Source: Acetohalobium arabaticum DSM 5501
Lineage (GTDB): Bacteria; Bacillota; Halanaerobiia; Halobacteroidales; Acetohalobiaceae
DNA length: 64,000 bases
NCBI RefSeq assembly: GCF_000144695.1
Contig: NC_014378.1
Coordinates: 1 to 64,000, forward strand
Direction: 5' to 3'
Made by a program: the position numbers and the translations under genes. Below are positions 40,532 to 50,631 of the stretch, piece by piece. How positions within the stretch are numbered: position 1 is the stretch's first letter; every line of letters starts with the position of its first letter. The notes beneath the pieces were generated by a model. The model was not told the DNA's origin, did not search any database, and saw nothing but the letters and a program-made list of their open reading frames with translations.

Positions 40532-41407
40532 ATGGAAATTACTAAAGAAGAACTGCGAGCTGGATTTAAGGAAGAAAATTATATCTGTGGTGAGGAGGTA
40601 AGAATACCTACTTATTTAGCTTTAAAGTTAGAAAAGCCGCTGTTAATCACTGGAGAGCCGGGGGTAGGTAAGACAGAGATTGCTAAAGTGTTAAGTAATT
40701 TTTTTAATACTGAATTAATTCGACTACAGTGTTATGAAGGATTGGATGAGAATAAAGCCCTTTATGAATGGAATTATCAAAAACAATTGATCAATATTCA
40801 GATTAATAAGGATAATAAATCAGAGAATCTGATTGAAGAAGATATCTTCTCTGAGGATTATTTATTGGAAAGACCATTACTTAAATCAATTAAAGCAGAG
40901 AAACGTCCGGTATTATTGATTGATGAAATAGATAAGACTGACGAAGAGTTTGAGGCATTTCTGTTTGAATTGTTGTCTGATTTCCAGGTTTCGATTCCTG
41001 AATTAGGGACGGTGGCTGCAAAACAGAAACCGATTGTAGTGTTAACTAGTAATGCTAATCGAGAATTATCTGATGGTTTAAAACGGCGCTGTATCTTTTT
41101 ATATATTGATTTACCATCTATTGAAAAGGAAGTGGAGATTATTCGTACTAAAGTACCTGGGATTGGTGATAAGTTATCTAGAGATATTGCTGCTGCGATT
41201 AGTTATCTCAGGGTTAATCTGGATCTTAAAAAGAAGCCTTCTATTTCTGAAACATTGGATTGGGCTAGAGCTTTAGTAGGCTTAGATGCAGATAGATTGA
41301 GTCCAGAATTAATCCAGCGTACTAGAACGTTATTTTTGAAGAATAAGAATGATCTGGATAGTTTTGATGAATTAGGAGCCAAGCGTTTAATTAGAGAGAT
41401 AAATTAA
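40532..41407 (+). CDS. MoxR-family AAA+ ATPase
   Basis: The 291-residue ATPase has Walker A GEPGVGKTE (41-49), Walker B VLLIDEIDKTD (about 128) and the sensor-1 region VVLTSNANRELSDGLKRRC, the pattern of MoxR/CoxD-like chaperone ATPases. Such enzymes work with a VWA-domain partner to insert metals or remodel protein complexes. The next gene, 37 bases downstream, encodes exactly such a VWA protein. AGGGAGG precedes the ATG. The client of the pair is not encoded nearby: guaB follows and is under its own riboswitch. Confidence 0.88.
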   Translation: MEITKEELRAGFKEENYICGEEVRIPTYLALKLEKPLLITGEPGVGKTEIAKVLSNFFNTELIRLQCYEGLDENKALYEWNYQKQLINIQINKDNKSENLIEEDIFSEDYLLERPLLKSIKAEKRPVLLIDEIDKTDEEFEAFLFELLSDFQVSIPELGTVAAKQKPIVVLTSNANRELSDGLKRRCIFLYIDLPSIEKEVEIIRTKVPGIGDKLSRDIAAAISYLRVNLDLKKKPSISETLDWARALVGLDADRLSPELIQRTRTLFLKNKNDLDSFDELGAKRLIREIN

Positions 41408-41444
41408 GAGAATAAGTAGTAAGTTGGAAGTGAGGTAAAATAGA

Positions 41445-42893
41445 ATGCAGGATAGTGATGACTTAGTTAAAGAGGTTGATGAGTCTATTAATATTTTTTC
41501 TGCAGAAGAGAAACCTGATTATGTAGAGAATAATATGATAAAATTTATTCAGATTTTACGTAATTTAGGGATTAAAATCAGTTTAGCTGAATCAATTGAA
41601 GCAATGGAAGCCTTAAAATTAACTGATATTATTGATAAAAAAGAGGTTAAAGCTACTCTCCGTTCCTTGTTAGTCAAAAACAATTATGAACGAGAGATCT
41701 TCGATGAAGCTTTTGAGGCTTTCTTTGTTGCTCAGAAAGAAAAGCAACAGAGACAGGAAGCCAGAAAGCAGGAAATTAAACAGCAGGAAGAGGCCAAAAG
41801 GAAAGCAGAAGAAGATTTGACCTTTAAGCGGGAGAAGGGAATAAGTAATAAAGATGAAGAACTTGAGTTAAATCTGACTGATGAGCAAAAAGAAACTTAT
41901 ACTCAATTACCTGAAGAAGCTAAGCAGAAGATCAGAGATTATATAGAGGATAGTTTTCCTGGCCATTTACAGTATTCTTCAAATGTTCAACCTATGTTAG
42001 AAAAGATGGTTGGTGGATTATTGAATTACTGGAAGCGTCAGTTAAAGAATAGTGATCAAGAAAGGCAACAACAGCATGATCTCGAGTCGAAACTAACCGG
42101 TGATTTGGAGATGGATACAGTAATTCAACAGGTTGTTTCTTCTCTGCAGGAAGATGAGTCATTATTAACTCAGGACTTAAAGAAGATTCCTGAAGAGAAG
42201 CTATCCCAAGTGACGATGATTATCAAAAAGCTATCCCATAAATTGGCTACTAAAATTTCGCGGCGCTTCCAAAATAGTTTAAAGACAGATAAAATCGACC
42301 TTAGAAAAACAATCAGGAATAATATTAAATATGGCGGAGTAATGCTGGATTTGGAGTATAAAACTAAGAAGATTCAAAAACCGAAGTTCTTAGTAATCTG
42401 TGATGTATCAGATTCTATGGCCCGTTATGCTACATTTGTTTTGCAGTTTATCTATGGTATTTCCAGTGCTATCCAAGATATAGAAAGTTTCATTTTTTCT
42501 GAAGATTTAGAGAGAATTACTGAGTATTTTAATAGTAATTTATCATTTAAAGATACAATGGCTAAAGTTATTACCAATAGTGAAGAATGGGGAGAAACAA
42601 CTAATCTAAATCAGGCTTTGGAGACTTTTCAGCACCAGCATCTTGATTTATTAACTCCAGAAACTATTCTTTTTATCATGAGTGATACTAAGACTTTACA
42701 GTATAAAGAAGCAGCAGCAAAACTAGAAGATATGCGTGATCATCTAAAAGATATAGTCTGGTTGAATACGTTAGACCAATCTGAATGGGATGAGCTGGAA
42801 TCTGTTCAGGCTTTCAAAGAGGTAACTAGAATGGTGGAATGCTATACAATAAAACATCTTAATAATTCTCTGAAAATTAATATTTTAACTTAA
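41445..42893 (+). CDS. VWA-domain protein (CoxE-like), partner of MoxR ATPase
   Basis: This 482-residue protein starts with a helical region (FIQILRNLGIKISLAESIEAMEAL, about 28-55), then a long Gln/Glu/Lys coiled coil (about 95-150), a second helical block, and a C-terminal von Willebrand A domain. The MIDAS motif DVSDSMARYA (D-x-S-x-S) is at about 325-334, with later TNLNQAL and MSDT supplying the other metal contacts. CoxE-type VWA proteins pair with MoxR ATPases to mature metalloenzymes. The target here is unknown. SD GAAGTGAGG is modest. It is cotranscribed with the ATPase. Confidence 0.85.
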   Translation: MQDSDDLVKEVDESINIFSAEEKPDYVENNMIKFIQILRNLGIKISLAESIEAMEALKLTDIIDKKEVKATLRSLLVKNNYEREIFDEAFEAFFVAQKEKQQRQEARKQEIKQQEEAKRKAEEDLTFKREKGISNKDEELELNLTDEQKETYTQLPEEAKQKIRDYIEDSFPGHLQYSSNVQPMLEKMVGGLLNYWKRQLKNSDQERQQQHDLESKLTGDLEMDTVIQQVVSSLQEDESLLTQDLKKIPEEKLSQVTMIIKKLSHKLATKISRRFQNSLKTDKIDLRKTIRNNIKYGGVMLDLEYKTKKIQKPKFLVICDVSDSMARYATFVLQFIYGISSAIQDIESFIFSEDLERITEYFNSNLSFKDTMAKVITNSEEWGETTNLNQALETFQHQHLDLLTPETILFIMSDTKTLQYKEAAAKLEDMRDHLKDIVWLNTLDQSEWDELESVQAFKEVTRMVECYTIKHLNNSLKINILT

Positions 42894-42965
42894 TTTTTCG
42901 ATTCTCTTGACACTTTTAAATAAGTTTGATAAACTTATTTAAAATTTAAGAAGTTAAATAAGGTT

Positions 42966-43036
42966 GGTTCGTATAACTTCGAGAATAAGGCTCGAAAGTT
43001 CCTACCAAATGGCCGTAAACCATTTGACTACGAATT
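42966..43036 (+). promoter_or_regulatory. guanine-type purine riboswitch
   Basis: TTCGTA (42968-42973) pairs with TACGAA (43029-43034). The core has AAGTTCCTACC and CCGTAAACCATTTGACTACG, close to the purine aptamer consensus. The residue that distinguishes ligands is C in GACTACG, so guanine (or hypoxanthine) is predicted rather than adenine. Confidence 0.9.
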
Positions 43037-43046
43037 TTGATGGTAG

Positions 43047-44633
<1,587 letters not shown>

Positions 44634-44645
44634 GTATTTTGGTTT

Positions 44646-44680
44646 AAAGGCTCTTCTATTAATAGAGGAGCCTTTTTGAT
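44646..44680 (+). terminator. guaB terminator
   Basis: AAAGGCTCTTCTAT and ATAGAGGAGCCTTT pair with one G-T, followed by TTGATTTTTAA. Confidence 0.85.
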
Positions 44681-44796
44681 TTTTAATTAGAACTCTTTTA
44701 TTCTAGATGTAACTAGACATGTAAAGGAGAAAAAAATCTTTTCCAGAATAATAACAAATAAGAAAAAAGATTATGATGCATGATGGAGGAAGACAA

Positions 44797-45429
44797 ATGA
44801 AAGGATTATTTATTACATTAGAAGGACCAGAAGGAGCAGGTAAGTCAACTCAGATTGAATTATTAAATAAATACTTTAGTGAACAAGGTTATGAAGTGGT
44901 TCAAACTAGAGAACCAGGCGGTACTGAGATAGGAAGTAGAATTAGAAACATACTACTGGATAGTAATTTAGATAATTTAGAGCCTAAAACAGAACTGTTA
45001 TTATATGCAGCCAGTAGAGCCCAGCATGTTAATGAGGTAATTAAGCCGGCATTAAAAGAAGGAAAAGTAATAATCTGTGATCGATTCAGTGATGCTACCC
45101 TAGCTTATCAAGGCTATGGAAGAAGGCTGGATAAGGACTTGATTCTTAAGTTAAATCAGATGGCAACAGGCGGTTTAGAACCTGATTTAACTTTTTTATT
45201 GGATATTGAGCCTGAAGAAGGACTATTGAGAACAAAAAATGAAGTAAGAGACAGAATAGAAAGAGAGGATTTATCATTTCATCAACAGGTCAGGGATGGA
45301 TACTTAAAGCTGGCTGAAAAAAAGAGTCGTTTTGAGGTTATAGATGGTAGCCAGAGTATAGAAAATATATTTGATAATCTGATAGAGACATTGGAAGAGA
45401 GGTTAGAGCTCAATGAAGATTCAGAATGA
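44797..45429 (+). CDS. tmk: thymidylate kinase
   Basis: Tmk phosphorylates dTMP to dTDP for DNA synthesis. I start at the ATG at 44797 (MKGLFITLEG), eight bases after GGAGGAAG, rather than the in-frame ATG at 44773. The P-loop is EGPEGAGKST (about 9-18), followed by the DRX-type TREPGGTEIG and CDRFSDATLAYQGYGR (about 93-108). The 210-residue length is typical. The 3' end overlaps the yaaR-like gene by 17 bases. The block tmk-yaaR-holB-ricT-yabA-trmN6 is the conserved Firmicutes order. Confidence 0.97.
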   Translation: MKGLFITLEGPEGAGKSTQIELLNKYFSEQGYEVVQTREPGGTEIGSRIRNILLDSNLDNLEPKTELLLYAASRAQHVNEVIKPALKEGKVIICDRFSDATLAYQGYGRRLDKDLILKLNQMATGGLEPDLTFLLDIEPEEGLLRTKNEVRDRIEREDLSFHQQVRDGYLKLAEKKSRFEVIDGSQSIENIFDNLIETLEERLELNEDSE

Positions 45430-45868
45430 TTTAAAGAAGGACCTTAATCAGCTCCTTAATAAATCTAAGTTACAGACTTCTGAGTCAGTCAAAAGCAGTG
45501 ATAATAAATTTTTGGATACTCTTCAGGAAGTCCATGATGCTAATACAAAAGAAAGACTGGATGAATTATTGGGACAGATAGATAAACAGGGTGAACGGTT
45601 GAGCCAAAAACGAACATTTAAAGAATTAGTTCGTTATAAAAAGATGGTTCAGCAGTTTGTTAAGGAAGCAGTAGAAAAAATGTACAGAGTAAAAGAGGAG
45701 TTTAGTACTTATGGAAGCGGGAATCATAAAGTATATAATCTAGTGGTAAAAGTTGATGAGTCACTGGAGGAATTAACAGAATTAGTCTTGGATAAACAGT
45801 CAACTCAGCTGGAGATACTTGACCGTCTTGATGAAGTACGTGGTATGTTAGTTGATATCTATACTTAA
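45413..45868 (+). CDS. yaaR: YaaR/DUF327 family protein
   Basis: A 151-residue helical protein with the DUF327 pattern: FLDTLQEVHDANTKERLDELLGQIDKQGERLSQKRTFKELVRYKKMVQQFVKEAVEKMYRVKE (in parts from about 31-95), then YNLVVKVDESLEELTELVLDKQ. In Bacillus yaaR lies between tmk and holB, as here. Function is unknown. No membrane segment or catalytic motif is visible. The start overlaps tmk by 17 bases, suggesting coupled translation. holB follows after 28 bases. Confidence 0.92.
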   Translation: MKIQNDLKKDLNQLLNKSKLQTSESVKSSDNKFLDTLQEVHDANTKERLDELLGQIDKQGERLSQKRTFKELVRYKKMVQQFVKEAVEKMYRVKEEFSTYGSGNHKVYNLVVKVDESLEELTELVLDKQSTQLEILDRLDEVRGMLVDIYT

Positions 45869-45896
45869 AGCAATTTAGGAACAAGGAGGAAGGGAT

Positions 45897-46886
45897 ATGG
45901 CTTTTGGAGATGTTGTAGGCCAGGATACACCTATAGATATATTACAGAATGGGCTTAAAAGAGACAGGGTTAATCATGCTTATCTCTTTGCTGGTAAAAA
46001 AGGAGTAGGTAAAGAGTTTACTGCTGTTCAGTTTGCTAAGGCCCTTAACTGTAAAGAAAGAAAATCTGATGCCTGTGGTGAATGTATATCCTGCCGTAAA
46101 TTTAACAGCGGCAATCATCCTGATATAGTTAATATTGAACCGGAAGGTAAGTATATTAAGATAGACCAGATTCGCAGTTTGCAGCAGAATACTTCCTATA
46201 AACCTTATGAGAGTGAATGGAAGATATATATTATTAAACAAGCAGACCGGATGAATCTTCAGGCTGCTAATGGTCTGCTGCGAACATTAGAGGAGCCTCC
46301 TAAGTATGTAGTTATTATTCTGCTGGCTTCTAAAGAGGATTTATTATTGCCGACTATTACTTCTCGCTGTCAAATTATCAAATTTAGGACTTTGACAGTT
46401 GATGAAATTACTGATAGATTAATTAGTAGGTTTGAATTGGATAGAGCTGAAGCTGAAAAGATAGCTATTTTAGCCGATGGTAGTTTGGGTAAGGCAATTG
46501 AGTTTATTGAAAATGAAGATACCTTAACAACTAGGGAAATAATACTGGATGAGCTTAAAGAATTAAATGGTTTGGATATAGTTGAAGTATTTGAGTTGGT
46601 CCAGAAAATACTGGATTATAAAGAAGAAATAGATGGAATTTTAGAAAGCATAATAACTTTTTATCGAGATTTATTACTGTATAAAGGCAGCCAAAAAGAA
46701 GAGTTGTTGATTAATTTTGATTATCAAGAAGAAGTAATAAAGTTAAGCCGAGAATATACTTTTGATGAATTACAGTCAATTATCGAAGAAATAGAGCAGA
46801 CTAATAATTTGGTTCAAAATACCAATGTAAAATTACAACTAGCTTTAGAGGTAATGTTGTTAAATATAAAAGAAAAGAGGGTGTGA
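45897..46886 (+). CDS. holB: DNA polymerase III delta' subunit
   Basis: HolB is the non-hydrolysing clamp-loader subunit. The 329 residues resemble DnaX but are shorter. They show the P-loop-like GKKGVGKEFTA (about 28-38), a zinc-binding cysteine set CKERKSDACGECISCRKF (about 50-67), and SRCQIIKFRTL with the conserved SRC motif. The P-loop Lys is retained but the Thr after it is Glu, fitting loss of ATP hydrolysis. AAGGAGGAAGG precedes the ATG. It overlaps the ricT reading frame by up to four bases, depending on the start chosen. Confidence 0.95.
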   Translation: MAFGDVVGQDTPIDILQNGLKRDRVNHAYLFAGKKGVGKEFTAVQFAKALNCKERKSDACGECISCRKFNSGNHPDIVNIEPEGKYIKIDQIRSLQQNTSYKPYESEWKIYIIKQADRMNLQAANGLLRTLEEPPKYVVIILLASKEDLLLPTITSRCQIIKFRTLTVDEITDRLISRFELDRAEAEKIAILADGSLGKAIEFIENEDTLTTREIILDELKELNGLDIVEVFELVQKILDYKEEIDGILESIITFYRDLLLYKGSQKEELLINFDYQEEVIKLSREYTFDELQSIIEEIEQTNNLVQNTNVKLQLALEVMLLNIKEKRV

Positions 46887-46891
46887 TAGTA

Positions 46892-47716
46892 ATGCATACT
46901 ATAGTGGGAGTAACTTTTGGTAAAGCAGAAAAAATATATTACTTTGATCCTGCAGATATAGAATTAGTAGTAGGAGATAATGTAATCGTAGAGACTTCTC
47001 GAGGGGTTGAGTTTGGTGAAGTAGTAATGCCGCCCCAGGAAGTTCCAGACGAAGAAGTGGTTTATCCGTTAAAAGAGGTAATTAGAAAGGCAACTTCTAG
47101 CGATTTTAAGACTAAAAAAGAGAATGATGAAGATGAAGAAGAAGCCTTTGATATCTGTTTAGAGAAAATAGATGAACATGGTTTACCGATGAAGTTGATT
47201 GAAGTTGAGTACACCTTTGATCGAAATAAGATTATTTTCTACTTTACTGCTGATGGAAGAGTGGACTTTAGAGAGTTAGTTAAGGATTTAGCATCTATAT
47301 TCAAGACTAGAATTGAACTCCGCCAGATTGGTGTTAGAGATGAAGCAAAGATGGTAGGAGGTTTAGGTCCTTGTGGGCGTCAACTATGTTGTGAGACAGT
47401 ATTAAGAGATTTTGAACCTATTTCTATTAAGATGGCTAAAGCCCAGAATTTATCGCTGAATCCGGCTAAAATATCAGGGATCTGTGGCCGGCTGATGTGC
47501 TGTCTGAAGTATGAGTGTGATAATTATAAAAAGGCTAAAAAGAAAATGCCTAATGTAGGGGATAAAGTAGAAACTGATTTCGGTGTCGGAGAAGTTATTA
47601 ATCTTAATGTAGTAAAAAAGACAGTAAAGGTAAGTTTAAATAACAGTGATAAATTAGAATTTTCAATTGATGAGGTAAAGACAATTGAAGAAGAGGATGA
47701 AGCAAGTGATGATTAA
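46892..47716 (+). CDS. ricT: RicT/YaaT, PSP1-domain regulatory protein
   Basis: RicT (YaaT) of Bacillus is part of the Y-complex that promotes RNase Y maturation of certain mRNAs and influences sporulation. The product carries the PSP1 domain with VGVTFGKAEKIYYFDPADIEL and CYS-rich GGLGPCGRQLCCETVLRDFEPISIKMAKAQNLSLNPAKISGICGRLMCCLKYE (shown in parts: PCGRQLCC about 165 and CGRLMCCL about 200). These cysteines bind iron-sulfur clusters in the Bacillus complex. I start at ATG 46892 after GAGGG. GTG 46883 is in frame but too close to the SD. Length is 274. Confidence 0.94.
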   Translation: MHTIVGVTFGKAEKIYYFDPADIELVVGDNVIVETSRGVEFGEVVMPPQEVPDEEVVYPLKEVIRKATSSDFKTKKENDEDEEEAFDICLEKIDEHGLPMKLIEVEYTFDRNKIIFYFTADGRVDFRELVKDLASIFKTRIELRQIGVRDEAKMVGGLGPCGRQLCCETVLRDFEPISIKMAKAQNLSLNPAKISGICGRLMCCLKYECDNYKKAKKKMPNVGDKVETDFGVGEVINLNVVKKTVKVSLNNSDKLEFSIDEVKTIEEEDEASDD

Positions 47717-47724
47717 TTATATAG

Positions 47725-47756
47725 AGAGCACCTATTAGGTGCTCTTTATTTTTAGC
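47725..47756 (+). terminator. terminator after ricT
   Basis: AGAGCACC (47725-47732) pairs with GGTGCTCT (47738-47745) around TATTA, followed by TTATTTTT. Confidence 0.85.
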
Positions 47757-47910
47757 TGACAGGGATAATGATGATTGGTAGTGAGGTAATAGCTATTATG
47801 ATTTATGGATATACTAACTGATAAAGATTAATAATTATTTTAATTAAGCAGGATTAATTTCAGTTATCACGAATATAATGCAAAGACTCTTCATATGGAG
47901 GTATTTAATT

Positions 47911-48261
47911 GTGGAGGAAATTTTAAGTCTATTAGCTACTTTTCAGGAAAAACTGAATATGTTAAATGATGATTTCCAGAAGATAAAGAAGATTACGCAT
48001 AGATTATATAAAGAGAACGAAGAGCTAAAGGAAGAGAATGAGAATTTAAAGCGGCTGCTTTTTGAGCAGAAAGCAGAAAATGAAGAAGAACCTGAAGCTA
48101 GGGAAGGATATAATAATTTAGCTAAATTATATGAAGAGGGATTTCATATTTGTCATCTTAATTTTGGTGAAAAACGGGATGGAGAATGTCTCTTCTGCAT
48201 GGGGCTTTTGGATATTCAACTAGATTCTGAAGTTGAGGCTGATAAAGTTGTCCAGGATTGA
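47911..48261 (+). CDS. yabA: replication initiation control protein YabA
   Basis: YabA restrains DnaA at the origin through contacts with DnaA and DnaN, both encoded at the start of this window. The 116-residue product from GTG 47911 (GGAGG eight bases ahead) has the N-terminal tetramerising coiled coil (about 1-60, [20 protein letters not shown]) and the C-terminal zinc-binding region [17 protein letters not shown] (His/Cys set at about 82-98). A longer frame to an ATG at 47878 lacks support. It overlaps trmN6 by 14 bases. Confidence 0.93.
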   Translation: MEEILSLLATFQEKLNMLNDDFQKIKKITHRLYKENEELKEENENLKRLLFEQKAENEEEPEAREGYNNLAKLYEEGFHICHLNFGEKRDGECLFCMGLLDIQLDSEVEADKVVQD

Positions 48262-49018
48262 ATTAAAGAAGGATGAAAGATTGGATGATTTAATACATAG
48301 TAATCTACAGATTATTCAAAGCAGCAATCACTTTGCTTTTGCTATTGATGCTGTTTTACTGGCTGATTTTGTAGAAATTAAACCCAAAGATCGAGTGATT
48401 GATTTAGGAACTGGAACAGGAGTAATTCCTCTGTTGTTAACGGGAAAGAATGATCCGGATCAAATAGTAGGTATTGAAATTCAGGTTAAATTAGCAGAGA
48501 TGGCTCAAAGAAGTGTCCTGTACAATAAATTAGAGGATGTAATTGAAATTAAGAAAGCTGATATTAGACAGCTTAAAGAAGTCTTTGCTGCTGAAAGCTT
48601 TGATGTAGTAGTCAGTAATCCGCCTTATCTACCTTTAGGGCAGGGAAAGGTGAATCCTGATAGTAGTATTGCCCTTGCTAGACATGAACTCAAGGTTAAG
48701 TTAGAAGATGTAGTGGAGATTAGTTCTTATTTGGTGAGATATAAAGGAAGAGTTTCTTATATTTATCGGGTGGAAAGATTGGATGAGCTATTAGAAGTGA
48801 TGAATTACTATAATCTGCAACCTAAATATATGCGTTTAATCCAGCCGGAGGGTGATAAGGCCTGCAATTTAGTACTAGTAACCGGAATTAAAGGAGCTAA
48901 TTCTGGCTTAGAAGTTGATAAGCCGCTGATTATTTATCGTGATAATGGTGAATATACTGAAGAAGTATTGAAAATATATTATGGAGAAGATTATAATTAT
49001 AAGGGAAAAGGTAGTTGA
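48248..49018 (+). CDS. trmN6: tRNA1(Val) (adenine(37)-N6)-methyltransferase family protein
   Basis: This Rossmann methyltransferase has the SAM motif [15 protein letters not shown] (about 45-59) and the N6-adenine catalytic motif [10 protein letters not shown] (about 125), as in TrmN6/YabB enzymes that modify tRNA-Val A37. I choose TTG 48248 as start, with GAGG nine bases ahead inside yabA. TTG 48233 is in frame but has no SD. Length is 256. It is coupled to yabA and precedes the GIY-YIG gene, the Bacillus yabA-yabB-yazA order. The exact tRNA substrate in Firmicutes is less certain. Confidence 0.9.
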   Translation: MSRIELKKDERLDDLIHSNLQIIQSSNHFAFAIDAVLLADFVEIKPKDRVIDLGTGTGVIPLLLTGKNDPDQIVGIEIQVKLAEMAQRSVLYNKLEDVIEIKKADIRQLKEVFAAESFDVVVSNPPYLPLGQGKVNPDSSIALARHELKVKLEDVVEISSYLVRYKGRVSYIYRVERLDELLEVMNYYNLQPKYMRLIQPEGDKACNLVLVTGIKGANSGLEVDKPLIIYRDNGEYTEEVLKIYYGEDYNYKGKGS

Positions 49019-49022
49019 TTGG

Positions 49023-49271
49023 ATGGGACATTATGTTTATATTCTGCGCTGTGCTGATGAAACTCTTTATACTGGTTATACTACTGATCTTGACCGAAGG
49101 GTAAAGGAACATAATCAAGGACAAGGTGCTAAGTATACTCGTGGTAGAAAACCGGTAGAATTAGTTTATAGTGAAGAATATAGAACGAGAAGTAGTGCTC
49201 AAAAAAGAGAGTATGAGATAAAGACTTATTCTAGACAAAAGAAACTGGATTTAGTTAAAAATAGTAGTTAG
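49023..49271 (+). CDS. yazA: GIY-YIG domain protein (YazA/YhbQ type)
   Basis: An 82-residue single-domain GIY-YIG protein: HYVYILRCADETLYTGYTTDLDRRVKEHN contains the YV-YIL and LYTGYT strands and the catalytic Arg, followed by GAKYTRGRKPVELVYSE and the Glu. Solitary members of this family are structure-specific nucleases or DNA-processing proteins of unclear role. The start at 49023 (MGHYVYIL) is preferred. The ATG at 48981 lies inside trmN6. It is followed by rsmI after 19 bases. Confidence 0.92.
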   Translation: MGHYVYILRCADETLYTGYTTDLDRRVKEHNQGQGAKYTRGRKPVELVYSEEYRTRSSAQKREYEIKTYSRQKKLDLVKNSS

Positions 49272-49290
49272 CTTTAGGGAGGAATAGATT

Positions 49291-50151
49291 ATGTCAGAAA
49301 CTAAATTATATATCTGTGGAACTCCGATCGGCAATTTAGAGGATATCAGTCTGCGGGCCTTAAAGATTTTGAAAAAAGTAGATTATATTGCTGCTGAAGA
49401 TACTAGAAGAACTCAGAATTTATTGAATCATTACGAAATAGATGCAGAATTAATTAGTTATCATGAACATAATGAAGAAGAAAAGAGTACAAAAATAATT
49501 CAGATGTTGAAATCAGGCCAAGAGATTGCCTTAGTCTCTGATGCTGGAATGCCGGGAATTTCAGATCCTGGCTATAAATTAACATCTCTGGCTGATGAAG
49601 AAGGTATTAGAGTAGTACCAATACCAGGGCCAACAGCTATGACAGCAGCATTAGTAGCTTCTGGCTTGCCTACAGATAAGTTTGTTTTTGAAGGTTTTCT
49701 GCCGCGGAAAGAAAAACAGCGTCAGGAGAGATTAAAAGAATTGAGTGCTGAAACTAGAACTCTTGTTTTTTATGAATCGCCTTATCGGCTAAAAGATAGC
49801 CTTCAGAATATGTTAGATATTTTAGGTGACCGTAAGATAGCTGTCTGGAGAGAGATAACAAAAAAGTTTGAAGAAAAGATTTCAGGTCAAGTTAGTGAAG
49901 TGTTGGGCCATTTTGAAGATGAAGATCCTAAAGGTGAAATTACTATAGTATTGGACGGTTTAGATGCTGACCAGCTTCATTATAAAGAAGCTGCCTGGAA
50001 AGACCTTACTATTTTGGAACATCTGCAGCTTATGATGGATAAAGGAGTTACTAAAAAAGAAGCAGTTAAGTTAGTAGCCAAGGAACGAGGTCTGCCTAAA
50101 AGAGAGGTATATGAAGAAGCAATTGTTATTGATGCCCAGGTGAAAAAATAA
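49291..50151 (+). CDS. rsmI: 16S rRNA (cytidine(1402)-2'-O)-methyltransferase
   Basis: RsmI methylates C1402 in the decoding centre of 16S rRNA. The 286 residues show LYICGTPIGNLEDISLRALKIL, AAEDTRRTQNLLNHY, the SAM-binding LVSDAGMPGISDPGYKL and PGPTAMTAALVASGLPTDKFVFEGFLPRK of the tetrapyrrole-methylase fold, plus a C-terminal helical domain with KKEAVKLVAKERGLPKREVYEEAI (about 255-280). AGGGAGG precedes the ATG. It ends the tmk block and faces abrB with a shared hairpin at 50156-50181. Confidence 0.97.
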   Translation: MSETKLYICGTPIGNLEDISLRALKILKKVDYIAAEDTRRTQNLLNHYEIDAELISYHEHNEEEKSTKIIQMLKSGQEIALVSDAGMPGISDPGYKLTSLADEEGIRVVPIPGPTAMTAALVASGLPTDKFVFEGFLPRKEKQRQERLKELSAETRTLVFYESPYRLKDSLQNMLDILGDRKIAVWREITKKFEEKISGQVSEVLGHFEDEDPKGEITIVLDGLDADQLHYKEAAWKDLTILEHLQLMMDKGVTKKEAVKLVAKERGLPKREVYEEAIVIDAQVKK

Positions 50152-50155
50152 TAGG

Positions 50156-50181
50156 AGTAGATAGCACTTAAGCTATCTACT
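50156..50181. terminator. convergent hairpin between rsmI and abrB
   Basis: AGTAGATAGC (50156-50165) and GCTATCTACT (50172-50181) pair perfectly around ACTTAA. T-runs are weak on both sides. Confidence 0.6.
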
Positions 50182-50222
50182 GTTATATATAATGTCAGTC
50201 ATATATGTAATATAAGTTTTCA

Positions 50223-50468
50223 TTAAGCACTTTCAGTCATTTCAGCTAAACACTTGTAGCAGATTGTTTTGCCCTTAAAATTAGTAGTATTTCCAGCTTC
50301 GCCGCAGAAGACACAGGCTGGTTCATATTTTTTTAGAATAATGCTTTCACCATCTACATAGATTTCTAGGGAATCTTTTTCTTCAATCTCAAGTGTTCTT
50401 CTTAATTCAACGGGGATTACTACTCTTCCTAGTTCATCAACTTTTCTAACAATCCCTGTAGACTTCAT
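50223..50468 (-). CDS. abrB: AbrB-family transition-state regulator
   Basis: The 81 residues have the AbrB swapped-hairpin DNA-binding domain MKSTGIVRKVDELGRVVIPVELRRTLEIEEKDSLEIYVD (residues 1-39) and a C-terminal extension with CVFCGE and CYKC (two CxxC motifs, about 52-72) that may bind zinc, as in AbrB/SpoVT relatives of clostridia. I start at 50468 (GGAGG eight bases ahead) rather than the longer frame at 50495. Position after rsmI matches abrB in Bacillus, where it represses post-exponential genes. The targets here are unknown. Confidence 0.93.
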   Translation of the reverse strand: MKSTGIVRKVDELGRVVIPVELRRTLEIEEKDSLEIYVDGESIILKKYEPACVFCGEAGNTTNFKGKTICYKCLAEMTESA

Positions 50469-50631
50469 TTCCAATACCTCCTTTTTGTTTTTCATTTTTC
50501 GACAACTAATCTTGAATAAATTATACTATAATTTCCAGGCAAAGTCAATACCTAACAATTTTTTAAAACTGGAGAATTTTTTGAATATTAATGTACATTA
50601 ATATTCAAAATAATTAAAAGGTGGGAGATAA

